A DNA stretch of 64,000 nt from Peptococcaceae bacterium BRH_c8a (GTDB lineage: Bacteria > Bacillota > Desulfotomaculia > Desulfotomaculales > Desulfallaceae), in contig LADP01000018.1 in NCBI GenBank assembly GCA_000961575.1, positions 62,001-126,000 of the forward strand, given 5' to 3'. Made by a program: the position numbers and the translations under genes. The notes below the pieces were generated by a model that did no database searches, had not been told where the DNA came from, and saw nothing but the letters and a program-made list of their open reading frames with translations. Position 1 is the stretch's first letter, and every line of letters starts with the position of its first letter. Positions 19,346 to 28,726 of the stretch are shown piece after piece.

Positions 19346-20116
19346 ATGAAATACGTTGTGCTACTGAAACAGGTATATGATACCGAAACAAAAATTACCC
19401 TGGATGCCAATGGCACGATTAGCAATTCCGGCATTACTTTAATTATGAATCCCTACGATGAATATGCCGTGGAAGAAGCTCTGCGCCTTAAAGAAAAGGG
19501 CGAAGGCGAAGTAACAGTGGTCAGTGCCGGAGGCCAGCAGGTGCAGGACGCTTTAAGACAGGCGCTGGCGATGGGGGCCGATAAAGCGGTGCTGGTGGAT
19601 TCGGAGGGTGCAGACCTGGACGAATATGCTACAGCTATAATATTGGCCAAAGCAATTGAGAATATTGGTTTCGATGTTATCTTAGGCGGGTTCCGGGCCA
19701 TTGATGACGGTTCCGCCCAGGTGGCTGGCCGGGTGGCGGAAATATTAAAAGTCCCGGTGGTCAACGTGATCACCAAATTAGAGGTTGAAGGCTCCCAAGC
19801 AACAGCTACCCGTGAGATAGAAGGCGGCAGTGAAGTGGTGGAAGTATCCCTGCCTGCTGTTTTTACTGCTCAAAAAGGACTGAACGAGCCTCGATATCCA
19901 TCTATGAAAGGGATTATGAAGGCTAAGAAAAAGCCGATGGATAAAAAGACGCTGGCCGACCTGGGTCTAGATAACGACCAGATTGCCGCCAGGGTCAAGC
20001 CGATATCCTTCTCGCTGCCGGAAGCGCGCAAGGCCGGCAGGGTTATTCCGGGCGAACCCGGACAAGCAGCGGCTGAACTTGCCAAACTGCTTCGTGAAGA
20101 AGCCAAGGTAATATAA
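19346..20116 (+). CDS. etfB: Electron transfer flavoprotein beta subunit
   Basis: MKYVVLLKQVYDTETKITL; ATG at 19346 with RBS AAGGTGGG. Confidence 0.92.
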   Translation: MKYVVLLKQVYDTETKITLDANGTISNSGITLIMNPYDEYAVEEALRLKEKGEGEVTVVSAGGQQVQDALRQALAMGADKAVLVDSEGADLDEYATAIILAKAIENIGFDVILGGFRAIDDGSAQVAGRVAEILKVPVVNVITKLEVEGSQATATREIEGGSEVVEVSLPAVFTAQKGLNEPRYPSMKGIMKAKKKPMDKKTLADLGLDNDQIAARVKPISFSLPEARKAGRVIPGEPGQAAAELAKLLREEAKVI

Positions 20117-20128
20117 ACATAAGTACTA

Positions 20129-20165
<37 letters not shown>

Positions 20166-20283
20166 AATGAGGGAACCGACGAAATACGGAAAAGCATATT
20201 TTCTGGTTCTTAAATTTTAAATACTGAATAGACCTTGATGTCGCTAATGCAAGCATTCGGTAGCAGTATTAAATTAATCATTT

Positions 20284-20347
20284 ATGTCATTCTGAACGCA
20301 GTGAAGAATCTGGGTTTAAAATCCTTCGCTAGCTCTTATGATGACAT
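20284..20347. repeat. Dispersed palindromic element (TGTCATTCTGA...TC(A/T)nGATGACA family)
   Basis: ATGTCATTCTGAACGCAGTGAAGAATC...ATCCTTCGCTAGCTCTTATGATGACAT; related to 60381-60437. Confidence 0.75.
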
Positions 20348-20416
20348 TCCCGAAGTTTATTTTCAGAATAGTAATAATCACACCATAGTGTACGGAATAC
20401 AAAGGAGGATAAAACC

Positions 20417-21391
20417 GTGGCCAAAGGAATTTGGGTTTTCGCCGAACAGCGTGAAGGGCAAATTAAGAAAGTGACATATGAACTTTTAAGCGAGGGTCGC
20501 CAAATGGCCGACCAGTTGGGTGAAGAATTATGTGCCGTATTGGTGGGTAAAGATGTGGCCGAAATGGCCGGCTCGCTTGGCGAATACGGTGCAGATAAAG
20601 TTTTGGTGGTGGAAAATGAGGCTCTAGAAAACTATACTACCGACGGTTATACTAACGCTATTGCCGAGTTGATTCGCCAGAACGAACCAAGTGCCTTCCT
20701 GCTGGGCTGCACGGTAACAGGGCGTGACCTGGCGGCTCAACTGGCTCAACGTTTGGAAACCGGTTTAATGACGGATTGCACGGGCATGGAAATTGCTGAC
20801 GGTCAACTGGTGTTCACCCGCCCGATATATGCCGGTAAAGCCACTGTCAGGGCTGCCTGTCCTGAAGCGCGCCCGGTTATGGCTACCATTCGCCCTAATA
20901 CGTTTGTTGCTGTGGCTAATGCCAAAACCGCAGAAGTGGTAAAAGCCGCCGTCGATCCAGGCAATATCCGTCAGGTAATCAAGGACATTGTGCGCCAGAT
21001 TTCCGAGCGCCCTGAACTAACCGAAGCCGATATAGTAATTAGCGGCGGTCGGGGCATTAAAAGCCCGGAAAACTTTAAAGTTCTGGAAGAACTGGCTGAC
21101 GTGCTTGGCGGGGCTGTGGGCGCATCCCGGGCAGCGGTTGATGCCGGTTGGATTTCCCACAGTTATCAGGTTGGTCAAACCGGCAAGACCGTATCCCCCG
21201 TGCTGTATATAGCCTGCGGTATATCAGGTGCCATTCAACACCTGGCCGGAATGAGTTCTGCAAAATGCATTGTGGCCATTAACAAAGATGAAGAGGCCAA
21301 CATATTTAATGTTGCGGACTACGGAATAGTGGGCGATATATTTGATATAGTACCTGTATTAACTGAGGAATTAAAAAAGATAACTGCCTAA
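20417..21391 (+). CDS. etfA: Electron transfer flavoprotein alpha subunit
   Basis: GTG start with AAAGGAGG RBS; C-terminal FAD domain ([51 protein letters not shown]). Confidence 0.93.
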   Translation: MAKGIWVFAEQREGQIKKVTYELLSEGRQMADQLGEELCAVLVGKDVAEMAGSLGEYGADKVLVVENEALENYTTDGYTNAIAELIRQNEPSAFLLGCTVTGRDLAAQLAQRLETGLMTDCTGMEIADGQLVFTRPIYAGKATVRAACPEARPVMATIRPNTFVAVANAKTAEVVKAAVDPGNIRQVIKDIVRQISERPELTEADIVISGGRGIKSPENFKVLEELADVLGGAVGASRAAVDAGWISHSYQVGQTGKTVSPVLYIACGISGAIQHLAGMSSAKCIVAINKDEEANIFNVADYGIVGDIFDIVPVLTEELKKITA

Positions 21392-21464
21392 ACCCCATGC
21401 CCCTGCGGGCATACAATTGATGTTTGGAAAAGGATTTCGATAGCTTATGAAGAAGGATTAATTT

Positions 21465-21510
21465 GGTTGGGGCTAAATTTAGCGCCAACCAGTTAGCCCT
21501 TCTTTTTTTT
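21465..21510 (+). terminator. Terminator/attenuator-like region with two mutually exclusive stems
   Basis: GGTTGGgGCTAAATTTAGCgCCAACC overlaps the alternative GGGCTAA...TTAGCCC followed by TTCTTTTTTTT. Confidence 0.6.
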
Positions 21511-21535
21511 AATGATAAGTTAAGAATTTGTAATT

Positions 21536-22843
21536 ATGGGAGAGTGTGTTTTGATTAGACCGGTGGTTTCTATTGTCAAACATAACGATACCTACAACAC
21601 ACTTAAAGAAGCTTTGGAACTTTGCGACGGGCTAAAAGGTTTTGCTAGGAACGATAAAATCCTGATTAAGCCCAACCTGGTGGCATGGGATTTTGATCTG
21701 CCTTTTCCTCCTTACGGAGTGCTTACCACCAGCGCGTTAATATTTGCACTAGTTCAGATACTGCATGAAGAGGGCTACGCAAATATTACTATTGGTGAAG
21801 CTTCTCTTGGTGGTACCGGGTCAATGACGAACAGAATATTTAAAGTGCTTGGTTACGACAAACTGCGTGAAAAATACGGTGTAGAGATTGTTGACTTTAA
21901 CCAGGAAAAATTTGAGGATGTCGATGTAGGCGGTTTTAGGCTTTCGATTGCTGGCAAAGCCGTAGAAGCTGATAAAATTATCAATGTTCCGGTGTTAAAA
22001 ACACATAACCAGTGTAAAGTTTCCCTGGGCATTAAAAACCTTAAGGGTTGCGTTGACCGGAAATCGAAAAAGTACTGCCACCACAAGGACGAGGAACTAG
22101 AGCATATGTTCCCCAGAATTGCAGAGAAACTGCCTGTGGAATTGACTATTATTGATGGTATATTCGCCCTGGAAAAGGGGCCGGTCCACTCAGGGAAGGC
22201 GTTCCGCAAAGATATTCTGGTAGCTTCCAGGGAACTGCTGGCCTGCGATGTGGTTGGCGCGGCTTTACTTGGTTATAATGCGGCCGAGGTTGAGCATCTT
22301 AATTATTTTGCCCAGCGTAACGGGCGCAGTATTGAGTTGTCGGAGGTCGAAACCCGGGGTGAATCAATAGCCGATCAGTCCCAATTTTTAGATTACAATT
22401 GGGACTGGACAGAGGACAATACCATGCCGGTGGGCTTTAAAAAACGCGGCATTACTGGTTTGGCCATCAGGAAATATGACGATTCCCTGTGCACAGCTTG
22501 TTCCAAGGCATTTAACCCGGTATTGATTTTATTTATGTCGGCCTTTAAAGGTGCGCCATTTCCGAGGGTTGAGTTTGTAAGCGGTAAAAGGCAGGAAGCC
22601 TCCCCTGGTTTTGAGAAAACAGTACTGTTCGGTAAGTGCGCCTACCACCGGAACAAGGATAATCCGAACATCAATAAGCCCATTATCATTAAAGGCTGTC
22701 CGCCGGATTTGAAAGAGTTTCAAAGGTTATTACAAGAAGAAGGCATTAATTGTGATTACAACGAGTATATCAAGTACCGTCACTATATTTTTAACCGCTA
22801 TCAAGCCAAAGATGGGTTTGATATGGATCTTTTTGTGAGGTAA
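21536..22843 (+). CDS. DUF362 domain-containing protein
   Basis: 435 aa; ILIKPNLVAWD, VPVLKTHNQCKVSLGIKNLKGCVDRKSK typical of DUF362. Confidence 0.8.
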   Translation: MGECVLIRPVVSIVKHNDTYNTLKEALELCDGLKGFARNDKILIKPNLVAWDFDLPFPPYGVLTTSALIFALVQILHEEGYANITIGEASLGGTGSMTNRIFKVLGYDKLREKYGVEIVDFNQEKFEDVDVGGFRLSIAGKAVEADKIINVPVLKTHNQCKVSLGIKNLKGCVDRKSKKYCHHKDEELEHMFPRIAEKLPVELTIIDGIFALEKGPVHSGKAFRKDILVASRELLACDVVGAALLGYNAAEVEHLNYFAQRNGRSIELSEVETRGESIADQSQFLDYNWDWTEDNTMPVGFKKRGITGLAIRKYDDSLCTACSKAFNPVLILFMSAFKGAPFPRVEFVSGKRQEASPGFEKTVLFGKCAYHRNKDNPNINKPIIIKGCPPDLKEFQRLLQEEGINCDYNEYIKYRHYIFNRYQAKDGFDMDLFVR

Positions 22844-23006
22844 AGCTAGGTAATCAGGCATCCCATAATATTAACAAGTCAAAGTATACTAAGGAAACAT
22901 AAATGTCAAAAATTACATAGCCGTTGACTAAGGGTCTCACTTCTTTTCGTTCTGCATGACATTCCAAAAACTCCTTCCTGGTGGTGTCGGACAGTGGCAT
23001 GGTAGT

Positions 23007-25745
23007 TTACTCAGGGATCTTTTTCGCATAGGCCTCTTTTCTTTTAAGGATTACCATTCTTCTCAGTGCTTTTTCACCCTCCACGGCCAGTAAAACAGTT
23101 GTGGCTACCAAGGTTACCATGGCCCAGTCGCTTACGCCAAGGGCAGAGGTGCGAAATACAAATCGGAAAGACGGTACATAAATAATGGCAATCTGGGCTG
23201 CTATCGAGGCTAGGACACTGTAAAAAAGAAAGGGATTAGACAACATTTTCATCTGAAAGATGGATAATCTCTCCGAGCGCACGTTAAATACGTTAAAAAG
23301 CTGAAACAAAACGATTGTCGTTAGCGCAACGGTGCGGGCGTGGTCGATGTCATATCCCCGGTTTAAGGCCCAGGTAAAAGTAAACAGTGTTCCGGCCGCG
23401 ATAACTACACCAATAATTAACAGCCGCTCGGCCATAAGCCTTGATATGACCGGTTCATCCCGCCTGCGGGGCGGTCGGTTAATCAGCCCCTTTTCACCGG
23501 GTTCAAAAGCCAGGGCCACATCCTGCAGGCCGTTGGTAACCAGGTTTAGCCACAGGATTTGAGCGGGCAAAAGCGGCAGGGGCATTAAAACGACCAGTGC
23601 GGTAAGGATGAGTATAATTTGAGCCAGGCCGGTGGAAAGCAAAAACAGGATCACTTTGCGAATGTTATCAAAGACCACCCGGCCTTCTTTAACCGCCTCA
23701 AAAATGCTGGCAAAGTTGTCATTGGTTACGATCATATCCGAAGTTTCCTTGGCCGCATCGGTACCGCCTTTACCCATGGCCACCCCGATATGGGCTGCCT
23801 TTAGCGCGGGTGCGTCATTAACCCCGTCGCCCGTCACGGCAACTACATCGCCTCTTTTGATTAACTGCTGCACGATCCTTAACTTGTGTAAAGGGGCGAC
23901 CCGGGCAAATATATTTACATAACGCACCTTCTGAAACAGTTCCTCATCCGTCATTTCTTCCAGTTCCTTACCGGTTAAAACGGGGACGTTATCCCCTGAC
24001 ACCATTTTTAGTTTTTCCGCAATGGCCATGGCTGTCACCTGATGGTCACCCGTAACCATAATCACACGCACCCCGGCCTTGCGGGCCTGAGACATGGCAT
24101 GGAAAACCTCTTCTCGAGGTGGATCCATCATCCCTTGCATTCCGATCAGGGTCAGGCCTTCCTGAAGCTTGTCAGGTTCAATGGCAGTTGTACCGACGGG
24201 CTCACGCCGGTAAGCCAGCGCCAGTACCCTTAGACCCTCCCTAGCCAGGCCATGGTATTGCTTTAAGAAGGTCTCCCGGTCCTTCAGGGGTTCTTCCGTA
24301 CCTTCGGTACCGGTTATCGCCTTCGAACACATCTGTAGTACCCGCTCGGGTGCACCCTTTACAAAGACCAGGTTTTCGCCACTCGCTCGATTTTGTTGTA
24401 AGGAAGCCATATACATAAGATCCGACTCAAAGGGAATCTCATCCATGGTTTTATAAAGGCCGGCCTGAACCTCGGTGTCGAGACCGGCTTTATTAGCAGC
24501 AACGATTAAGGCCACTTCGGTGGGATCTCCCTCCGGGTAATAGTGCCTTTCCTGGCTAAAACCCAGTTTTGACTCGTTGGCCAGCAACCCTGCCTGCAGG
24601 CAAAGTTCCAGTGCCGGGTGTTCCTGCAGTTTTACCCGTTCTCCTTCGGAGTCGTATATTTCACCCCGTGGTTCATAACCTACCCCGGACACTCGGTAAA
24701 GCCTTTCACCGATGGCAATGGACTGAACCGTCATTTCATTTTTAGTCAGGGTGCCGGTTTTGTCCGAAGCAATCACGTTGGTGGAGCCAAGTGTTTCCAC
24801 TGCGTTCAGGCGGCGCACAATGGCATGGCGGCCTGCCATCCGGTTAACCCCGATGGCCAGGGTAATGGTTACCACGACGGGTAAACCTTCGGGGATGGCA
24901 CCGACCGCCAGGGCAATGCCTATTAGCACCATATCGGGCAGTGGGCGCCCCAGAGCTAGCCCCAGCAACACGGCCAAGATTGAAATGGCCAGTATGCCGT
25001 AACCAAGCCAACGCCCGAAGCGCCCTAATTGCACCTGCAGCGGCGTTGGCGCGGGCTTTACTTTTTGTACCTGCTCGGATATTTTACCCAGTTCGGTGGA
25101 CTGCCCGGTGGCTACCACCAGACCTTTGGCCCGGCCCGATACAACCAGGGTGCCCATGAAAGCCATGTTGCGCATGTCCCCCAGGGCCAGGTGGTGCTCC
25201 ATTATCGGGCCTGTTTCTTTAATCACGCTGAAGGACTCGCCGGTGAGGGCAGATTCATTAATTTCCAGTCTGTTTGTTTCAAACAAACGCAGGTCGGCCG
25301 GGATGCGGGCACCCGAGGTCAGTGTTACAACGTCTCCCGGCACAAGTTCGGTGCTATCTAATTCAATTTTTGTCCCGTTACGTAGCAAGGCGGCCCGGGG
25401 GGCTGAAAGGGCCACCAGGGATCGGATAGCCTGCTCGGCCTTCATTTCCTGGGTGAAACCGATGACAGCGTTGACAATAACCACCGCCAGGATCACCCAC
25501 ATGTCTATGTAATGCTGTATGAAGGCGGTAAATGCAGCCGCGATTAGCAGGATATAAATAAGGGGGTCGGCAAACTGGCGCAGGAGTGTTTTGAGTGGAC
25601 TGGTCCTTTCCTCGGCCTCTAGGGTGTTGGGGCCGTATTTTTCCAGTTTGTGGGCAGCTTCTTCGTCTGTAAGCCCAGCGGGGCCGGAATTAAACTCTTG
25701 AAATAGTTCATCCATGTTTTTCTGATGGTACAGTTTAAACGCCAC
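23007..25745 (-). CDS. Cation-translocating P-type ATPase (Ca2+/PMR1-type)
   Basis: 912 aa; DKTGTLTKNEM phosphorylation motif, TGES, GDGVNDAPALKAA. Confidence 0.93.
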   Translation of the reverse strand: MAFKLYHQKNMDELFQEFNSGPAGLTDEEAAHKLEKYGPNTLEAEERTSPLKTLLRQFADPLIYILLIAAAFTAFIQHYIDMWVILAVVIVNAVIGFTQEMKAEQAIRSLVALSAPRAALLRNGTKIELDSTELVPGDVVTLTSGARIPADLRLFETNRLEINESALTGESFSVIKETGPIMEHHLALGDMRNMAFMGTLVVSGRAKGLVVATGQSTELGKISEQVQKVKPAPTPLQVQLGRFGRWLGYGILAISILAVLLGLALGRPLPDMVLIGIALAVGAIPEGLPVVVTITLAIGVNRMAGRHAIVRRLNAVETLGSTNVIASDKTGTLTKNEMTVQSIAIGERLYRVSGVGYEPRGEIYDSEGERVKLQEHPALELCLQAGLLANESKLGFSQERHYYPEGDPTEVALIVAANKAGLDTEVQAGLYKTMDEIPFESDLMYMASLQQNRASGENLVFVKGAPERVLQMCSKAITGTEGTEEPLKDRETFLKQYHGLAREGLRVLALAYRREPVGTTAIEPDKLQEGLTLIGMQGMMDPPREEVFHAMSQARKAGVRVIMVTGDHQVTAMAIAEKLKMVSGDNVPVLTGKELEEMTDEELFQKVRYVNIFARVAPLHKLRIVQQLIKRGDVVAVTGDGVNDAPALKAAHIGVAMGKGGTDAAKETSDMIVTNDNFASIFEAVKEGRVVFDNIRKVILFLLSTGLAQIILILTALVVLMPLPLLPAQILWLNLVTNGLQDVALAFEPGEKGLINRPPRRRDEPVISRLMAERLLIIGVVIAAGTLFTFTWALNRGYDIDHARTVALTTIVLFQLFNVFNVRSERLSIFQMKMLSNPFLFYSVLASIAAQIAIIYVPSFRFVFRTSALGVSDWAMVTLVATTVLLAVEGEKALRRMVILKRKEAYAKKIPE

Positions 25746-25852
25746 CTTTTAATAGCCTGAAAATTTTTTAGCCATTTCATTAGAATTACAAGCACCGTCT
25801 AAAATATACGGTACAGCTTAAAAACTAATGGCTGCCATTTTTAGGTGGGAAG

Positions 25853-25884
25853 GCAAAAAAAAGGAGCCAGGCGTCTGGCTCCTT
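25853..25884 (-). terminator. Rho-independent terminator for the minus-strand transporter
   Basis: AAGGAGCCAG-gcgt-CTGGCTCCTT with an A-tract on + (U-tract on -). Confidence 0.85.
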
Positions 25885-25888
25885 ACAA

Positions 25889-26563
25889 CTAATCAATGTC
25901 TTTAAAAGAAACACGGAAGGGATTGAAATCCGTGTCCTTGTCAAAGTAGTCAATGGACTCTACTTTCTTTACATAACCAACTGCTGCATAGGTCAGGGGG
26001 GTGGCTAATATCTCAAAGGCGGTTTTAAAGATGTAATTTGACAGTATCATATATAGCAATAAGTTTCCCGGTATAACCCCTGCAAATGCGATTACCACAA
26101 AGATTACTGTATCTACACCCTGCCCCAGTATGGTGGACCCAATGGTTCTGCTCCATAAATGACGTCCCTGGGTGGCTACTTTCATCCTCGCCAGTATATA
26201 AGCATTAACAAATTCTCCGCACAAGTAAGCGGCCATACTTGCGGCCACTATCCTTGGTGTTTGGCCCAAAATGGCCATATACGAGCTTTGGGCATGCCAG
26301 TCCTCGGCAGAGGGTAAAATGCCAACCAGCCAGTAAATAAATGACATAATTATACAAGCCAAAAACCCGGTCCAAACAACAACTCTACTGCGCTTATAGC
26401 CATAGACTTCGGTCAATATGTCACCGAAGATATAGGCAATTGGAAAAAGGATTGTTGCCCCGTCAAAATAAAAAGGGCCAATATGGGTTATCTTTACTGC
26501 CACCGTGTTTGATACCAGTAATACTGTTACAAATAAGGCCATGATGATGGGGAATAAACGCAA
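25889..26563 (-). CDS. Queuosine precursor transporter (YhhQ/VUT family)
   Basis: 224 aa; GPFYFDGATILFPIAYIFGDILTEVYGYKRSR signature. Confidence 0.9.
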   Translation of the reverse strand: MRLFPIIMALFVTVLLVSNTVAVKITHIGPFYFDGATILFPIAYIFGDILTEVYGYKRSRVVVWTGFLACIIMSFIYWLVGILPSAEDWHAQSSYMAILGQTPRIVAASMAAYLCGEFVNAYILARMKVATQGRHLWSRTIGSTILGQGVDTVIFVVIAFAGVIPGNLLLYMILSNYIFKTAFEILATPLTYAAVGYVKKVESIDYFDKDTDFNPFRVSFKDID

Positions 26564-26783
26564 AATTATCTTCCTCCTTGTTTTGTTAATCCGGGTGGTC
26601 TGCGACCGGAAATCTATATTAAAGCTAGGTTTTACCTTAGCCTACAATAATCTATGGGCACTATCACTAACTAAGTATACCAAAATTAAGTTGCTAAAAG
26701 GAAGACATAAGCTGGATGATGATGAAAAAGTCTAGGTTCGTGTCATTATGAGTAAAACAAAGAGCGCCGGCGCTTAAATACTC

Positions 26784-26810
26784 AGATTCTTCGCTACGCT
26801 TGAGATGACA
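26784..26810. repeat. Half/degenerate copy of the dispersed palindromic element
   Basis: AGATTCTTCGCTACGCTTGAGATGACA; possible left half TGTCATTATGAG near 26740. Confidence 0.6.
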
Positions 26811-26913
26811 ATCTTGTATATTAATAGACTTTTTTCATTGGTTTCAAAAAGCTGCTATTTATTTTTCTATGTATATTGACTAAAGTTGGCACCGTCACTT
26901 AAAATAGCTACAG

Positions 26914-26927
26914 ACAGACCAGTCGGT
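26914..26927. promoter_or_regulatory. TetR operator upstream of the tetR gene
   Basis: ACAGAC-CA-GTCGGT, near-palindrome matching the site at 27548. Confidence 0.7.
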
Positions 26928-26937
26928 CGGTGGGGGT

Positions 26938-27525
26938 GTGGTCATGAGTAATGGTAAAAAAGATATCATAGCCGATGCAGCTATGACGTGTTTCCTGTCA
27001 TCAGGTTACGGCGCCACATCCGTGGATGAAATCGCCAGAGCATCAGGATTTAGCAAAGGGGGTATCTACTGGCATTTTAAAAGCAAGGAAGATATTTTTA
27101 TTTACCTGGTGGAAAAATGGGTTCGTGAATTCGACAACGGATTTATTAGCAGGCTAAAAGAAGACGATTCGGCCCGGGAGAAACTTAACAAGTTTATGAT
27201 CCACTTTTTGGACAATGTGGACAACAATGTGCCGGGCTTAATTATGGAGTTCTTTATGCAGGCCAAGAATGAACTGGTTATCAATAGGGTCAAATCCTGT
27301 ATCGATAAAACCAGGCTGGAAAAAATAATCAGGGACATCGTTCAAGACGCCATACATAAGGGGGAGTTCAAACCTGTGGATGCCGGTGCGGCCACAGATA
27401 TTTTTATCAGCATTTTTCATGGTATCGGTTTTCGTTATAACACTGGACACCGTGATAAACAGTTTATGGAACATACCGGAGTTACTGCTTTGGATATCTT
27501 CCTGGAAGGAATATTAAATAAGTAA
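26938..27525 (+). CDS. TetR/AcrR family transcriptional regulator
   Basis: N-terminal HTH GYGATSVDEIARASGFSKGGIYWHFKSKEDIF. Confidence 0.93.
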   Translation: MVMSNGKKDIIADAAMTCFLSSGYGATSVDEIARASGFSKGGIYWHFKSKEDIFIYLVEKWVREFDNGFISRLKEDDSAREKLNKFMIHFLDNVDNNVPGLIMEFFMQAKNELVINRVKSCIDKTRLEKIIRDIVQDAIHKGEFKPVDAGAATDIFISIFHGIGFRYNTGHRDKQFMEHTGVTALDIFLEGILNK

Positions 27526-27547
27526 TATTTTTTTTGCCAGTCAACAG

Positions 27548-27561
27548 ACCGACCAGTCGGT
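27548..27561. promoter_or_regulatory. TetR operator between tetR and the RND genes
   Basis: Perfect dyad ACCGAC-CA-GTCGGT. Confidence 0.75.
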
Positions 27562-27586
27562 TAGTAATTCGTGGAAGGGGAAGCAT

Positions 27587-28726
27587 ATGTTGAGAACGCT
27601 GACTAAATGTATATTAGTTGCACTTCTGTTTATATTACTGGCCGGAATCACCGGTTGCGGCAACCAGGAGGTGGTTCAAGATGAGCCCCTGGTGCCCGTG
27701 GAAACCGTCCAGGCTAAAAAAGCCGACCTAACCCATTCCTTGAATACTTCCGGTGAAATAGCGGCAGATGTCGAAGTGGCTGTAGCCCCCAAGGCCTCGG
27801 GACGAGTGACAGCGGTTCGTGTTCGGGTAGGTGACCGGGTCGGCCAGGGGCAGACGCTTATCCAGCTTGACGATACTGACGCCCAAAACGGAGTGGCCCA
27901 GGCCGAGGCCGGCCTGGGGATAGCCGGGGTTAATGTAGAGATGGCCGAACAGAGCCTGGCTGATGCCCAATTAAACTACGACCGCAATAAAGCACTTTTT
28001 GAAGCCGAGGCTATAGCCCAATCCCAGCTGGATCAGGCCGAAAGCGGTTTGAAAAACGCCCGGGCCGGGCTGAAGCTGGCGCAGGAACAACTGAACCAGG
28101 CCCAGACTGGCCTGAATAACGCCCGGCAAAGTGTGAGCAGTTTTACTGTGGTCTCCCCTATGGCCGGGCTGGTGGCTGCGGTTAATGTGGAAATCGGTGC
28201 CATGGCCGGACCCCAGGCTCCAGTGGTTACGGTGGTGCAATTGGATACGGTGCGGGTCAAAGTTAACTTATCCGAAAAATTTATCGGTTCGGTCAAGCCG
28301 GGCCTGGAAGTGCCGGTGACCATTAACTCCCTAAACAAACAATATACTGGAATTGTGGCTACCGTTGGGCCAAAGGCCGATCCCGTTACCAGGGCCTTTC
28401 CCGTCGAAATTAAGCTGGATAATCAAGAGGGTGCTATAAAATCCGGCATGGTAGCCGATCTGCTCCTGTCCACCGGTACTTCTAAAGATGCGGTGACCGT
28501 GCCGGTGGACGCAGTGATAGAACGGGAAGGGCAATTTACGGTGTTTGTGGTGGAGGACGACCAGGCCAAAGAGGTCAGTGTCAAAGTGGGGGTCTCCGCA
28601 GGTCAATTGACCGAGATTAAAGAAGGCATTAAAGAGGGCCAGTCGGTGATAGTAAAAGGCAACCGGTTGGTAGTGGACGGGCAGTCGGTCAGGGTGGTTG
28701 ACGGGCCGGGAGGTGCCGCCCAGTGA
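27587..28726 (+). CDS. RND efflux periplasmic adaptor (MFP) lipoprotein
   Basis: Lipobox ITGC; biotinyl-lipoyl-like and coiled-coil hairpin; overlaps the RND permease ORF. Confidence 0.92.
   Translation: MLRTLTKCILVALLFILLAGITGCGNQEVVQDEPLVPVETVQAKKADLTHSLNTSGEIAADVEVAVAPKASGRVTAVRVRVGDRVGQGQTLIQLDDTDAQNGVAQAEAGLGIAGVNVEMAEQSLADAQLNYDRNKALFEAEAIAQSQLDQAESGLKNARAGLKLAQEQLNQAQTGLNNARQSVSSFTVVSPMAGLVAAVNVEIGAMAGPQAPVVTVVQLDTVRVKVNLSEKFIGSVKPGLEVPVTINSLNKQYTGIVATVGPKADPVTRAFPVEIKLDNQEGAIKSGMVADLLLSTGTSKDAVTVPVDAVIEREGQFTVFVVEDDQAKEVSVKVGVSAGQLTEIKEGIKEGQSVIVKGNRLVVDGQSVRVVDGPGGAAQ

Noticed and set aside
20235-20474. 79-aa ORF spanning the repeat spacer into etfA
   Set aside because: Runs through the palindromic repeat and overlaps the real etfA start in another frame; no RBS
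26564-26680. Possible preQ1 riboswitch upstream of the queuosine-precursor transporter (minus strand)
   Set aside because: A small hairpin (GCTAaGGT-AAA-ACCTAGC) and a GGTC-GCA-GACC stem exist, but I could not match the preQ1-I, -II or -III consensus; covariance-model search needed
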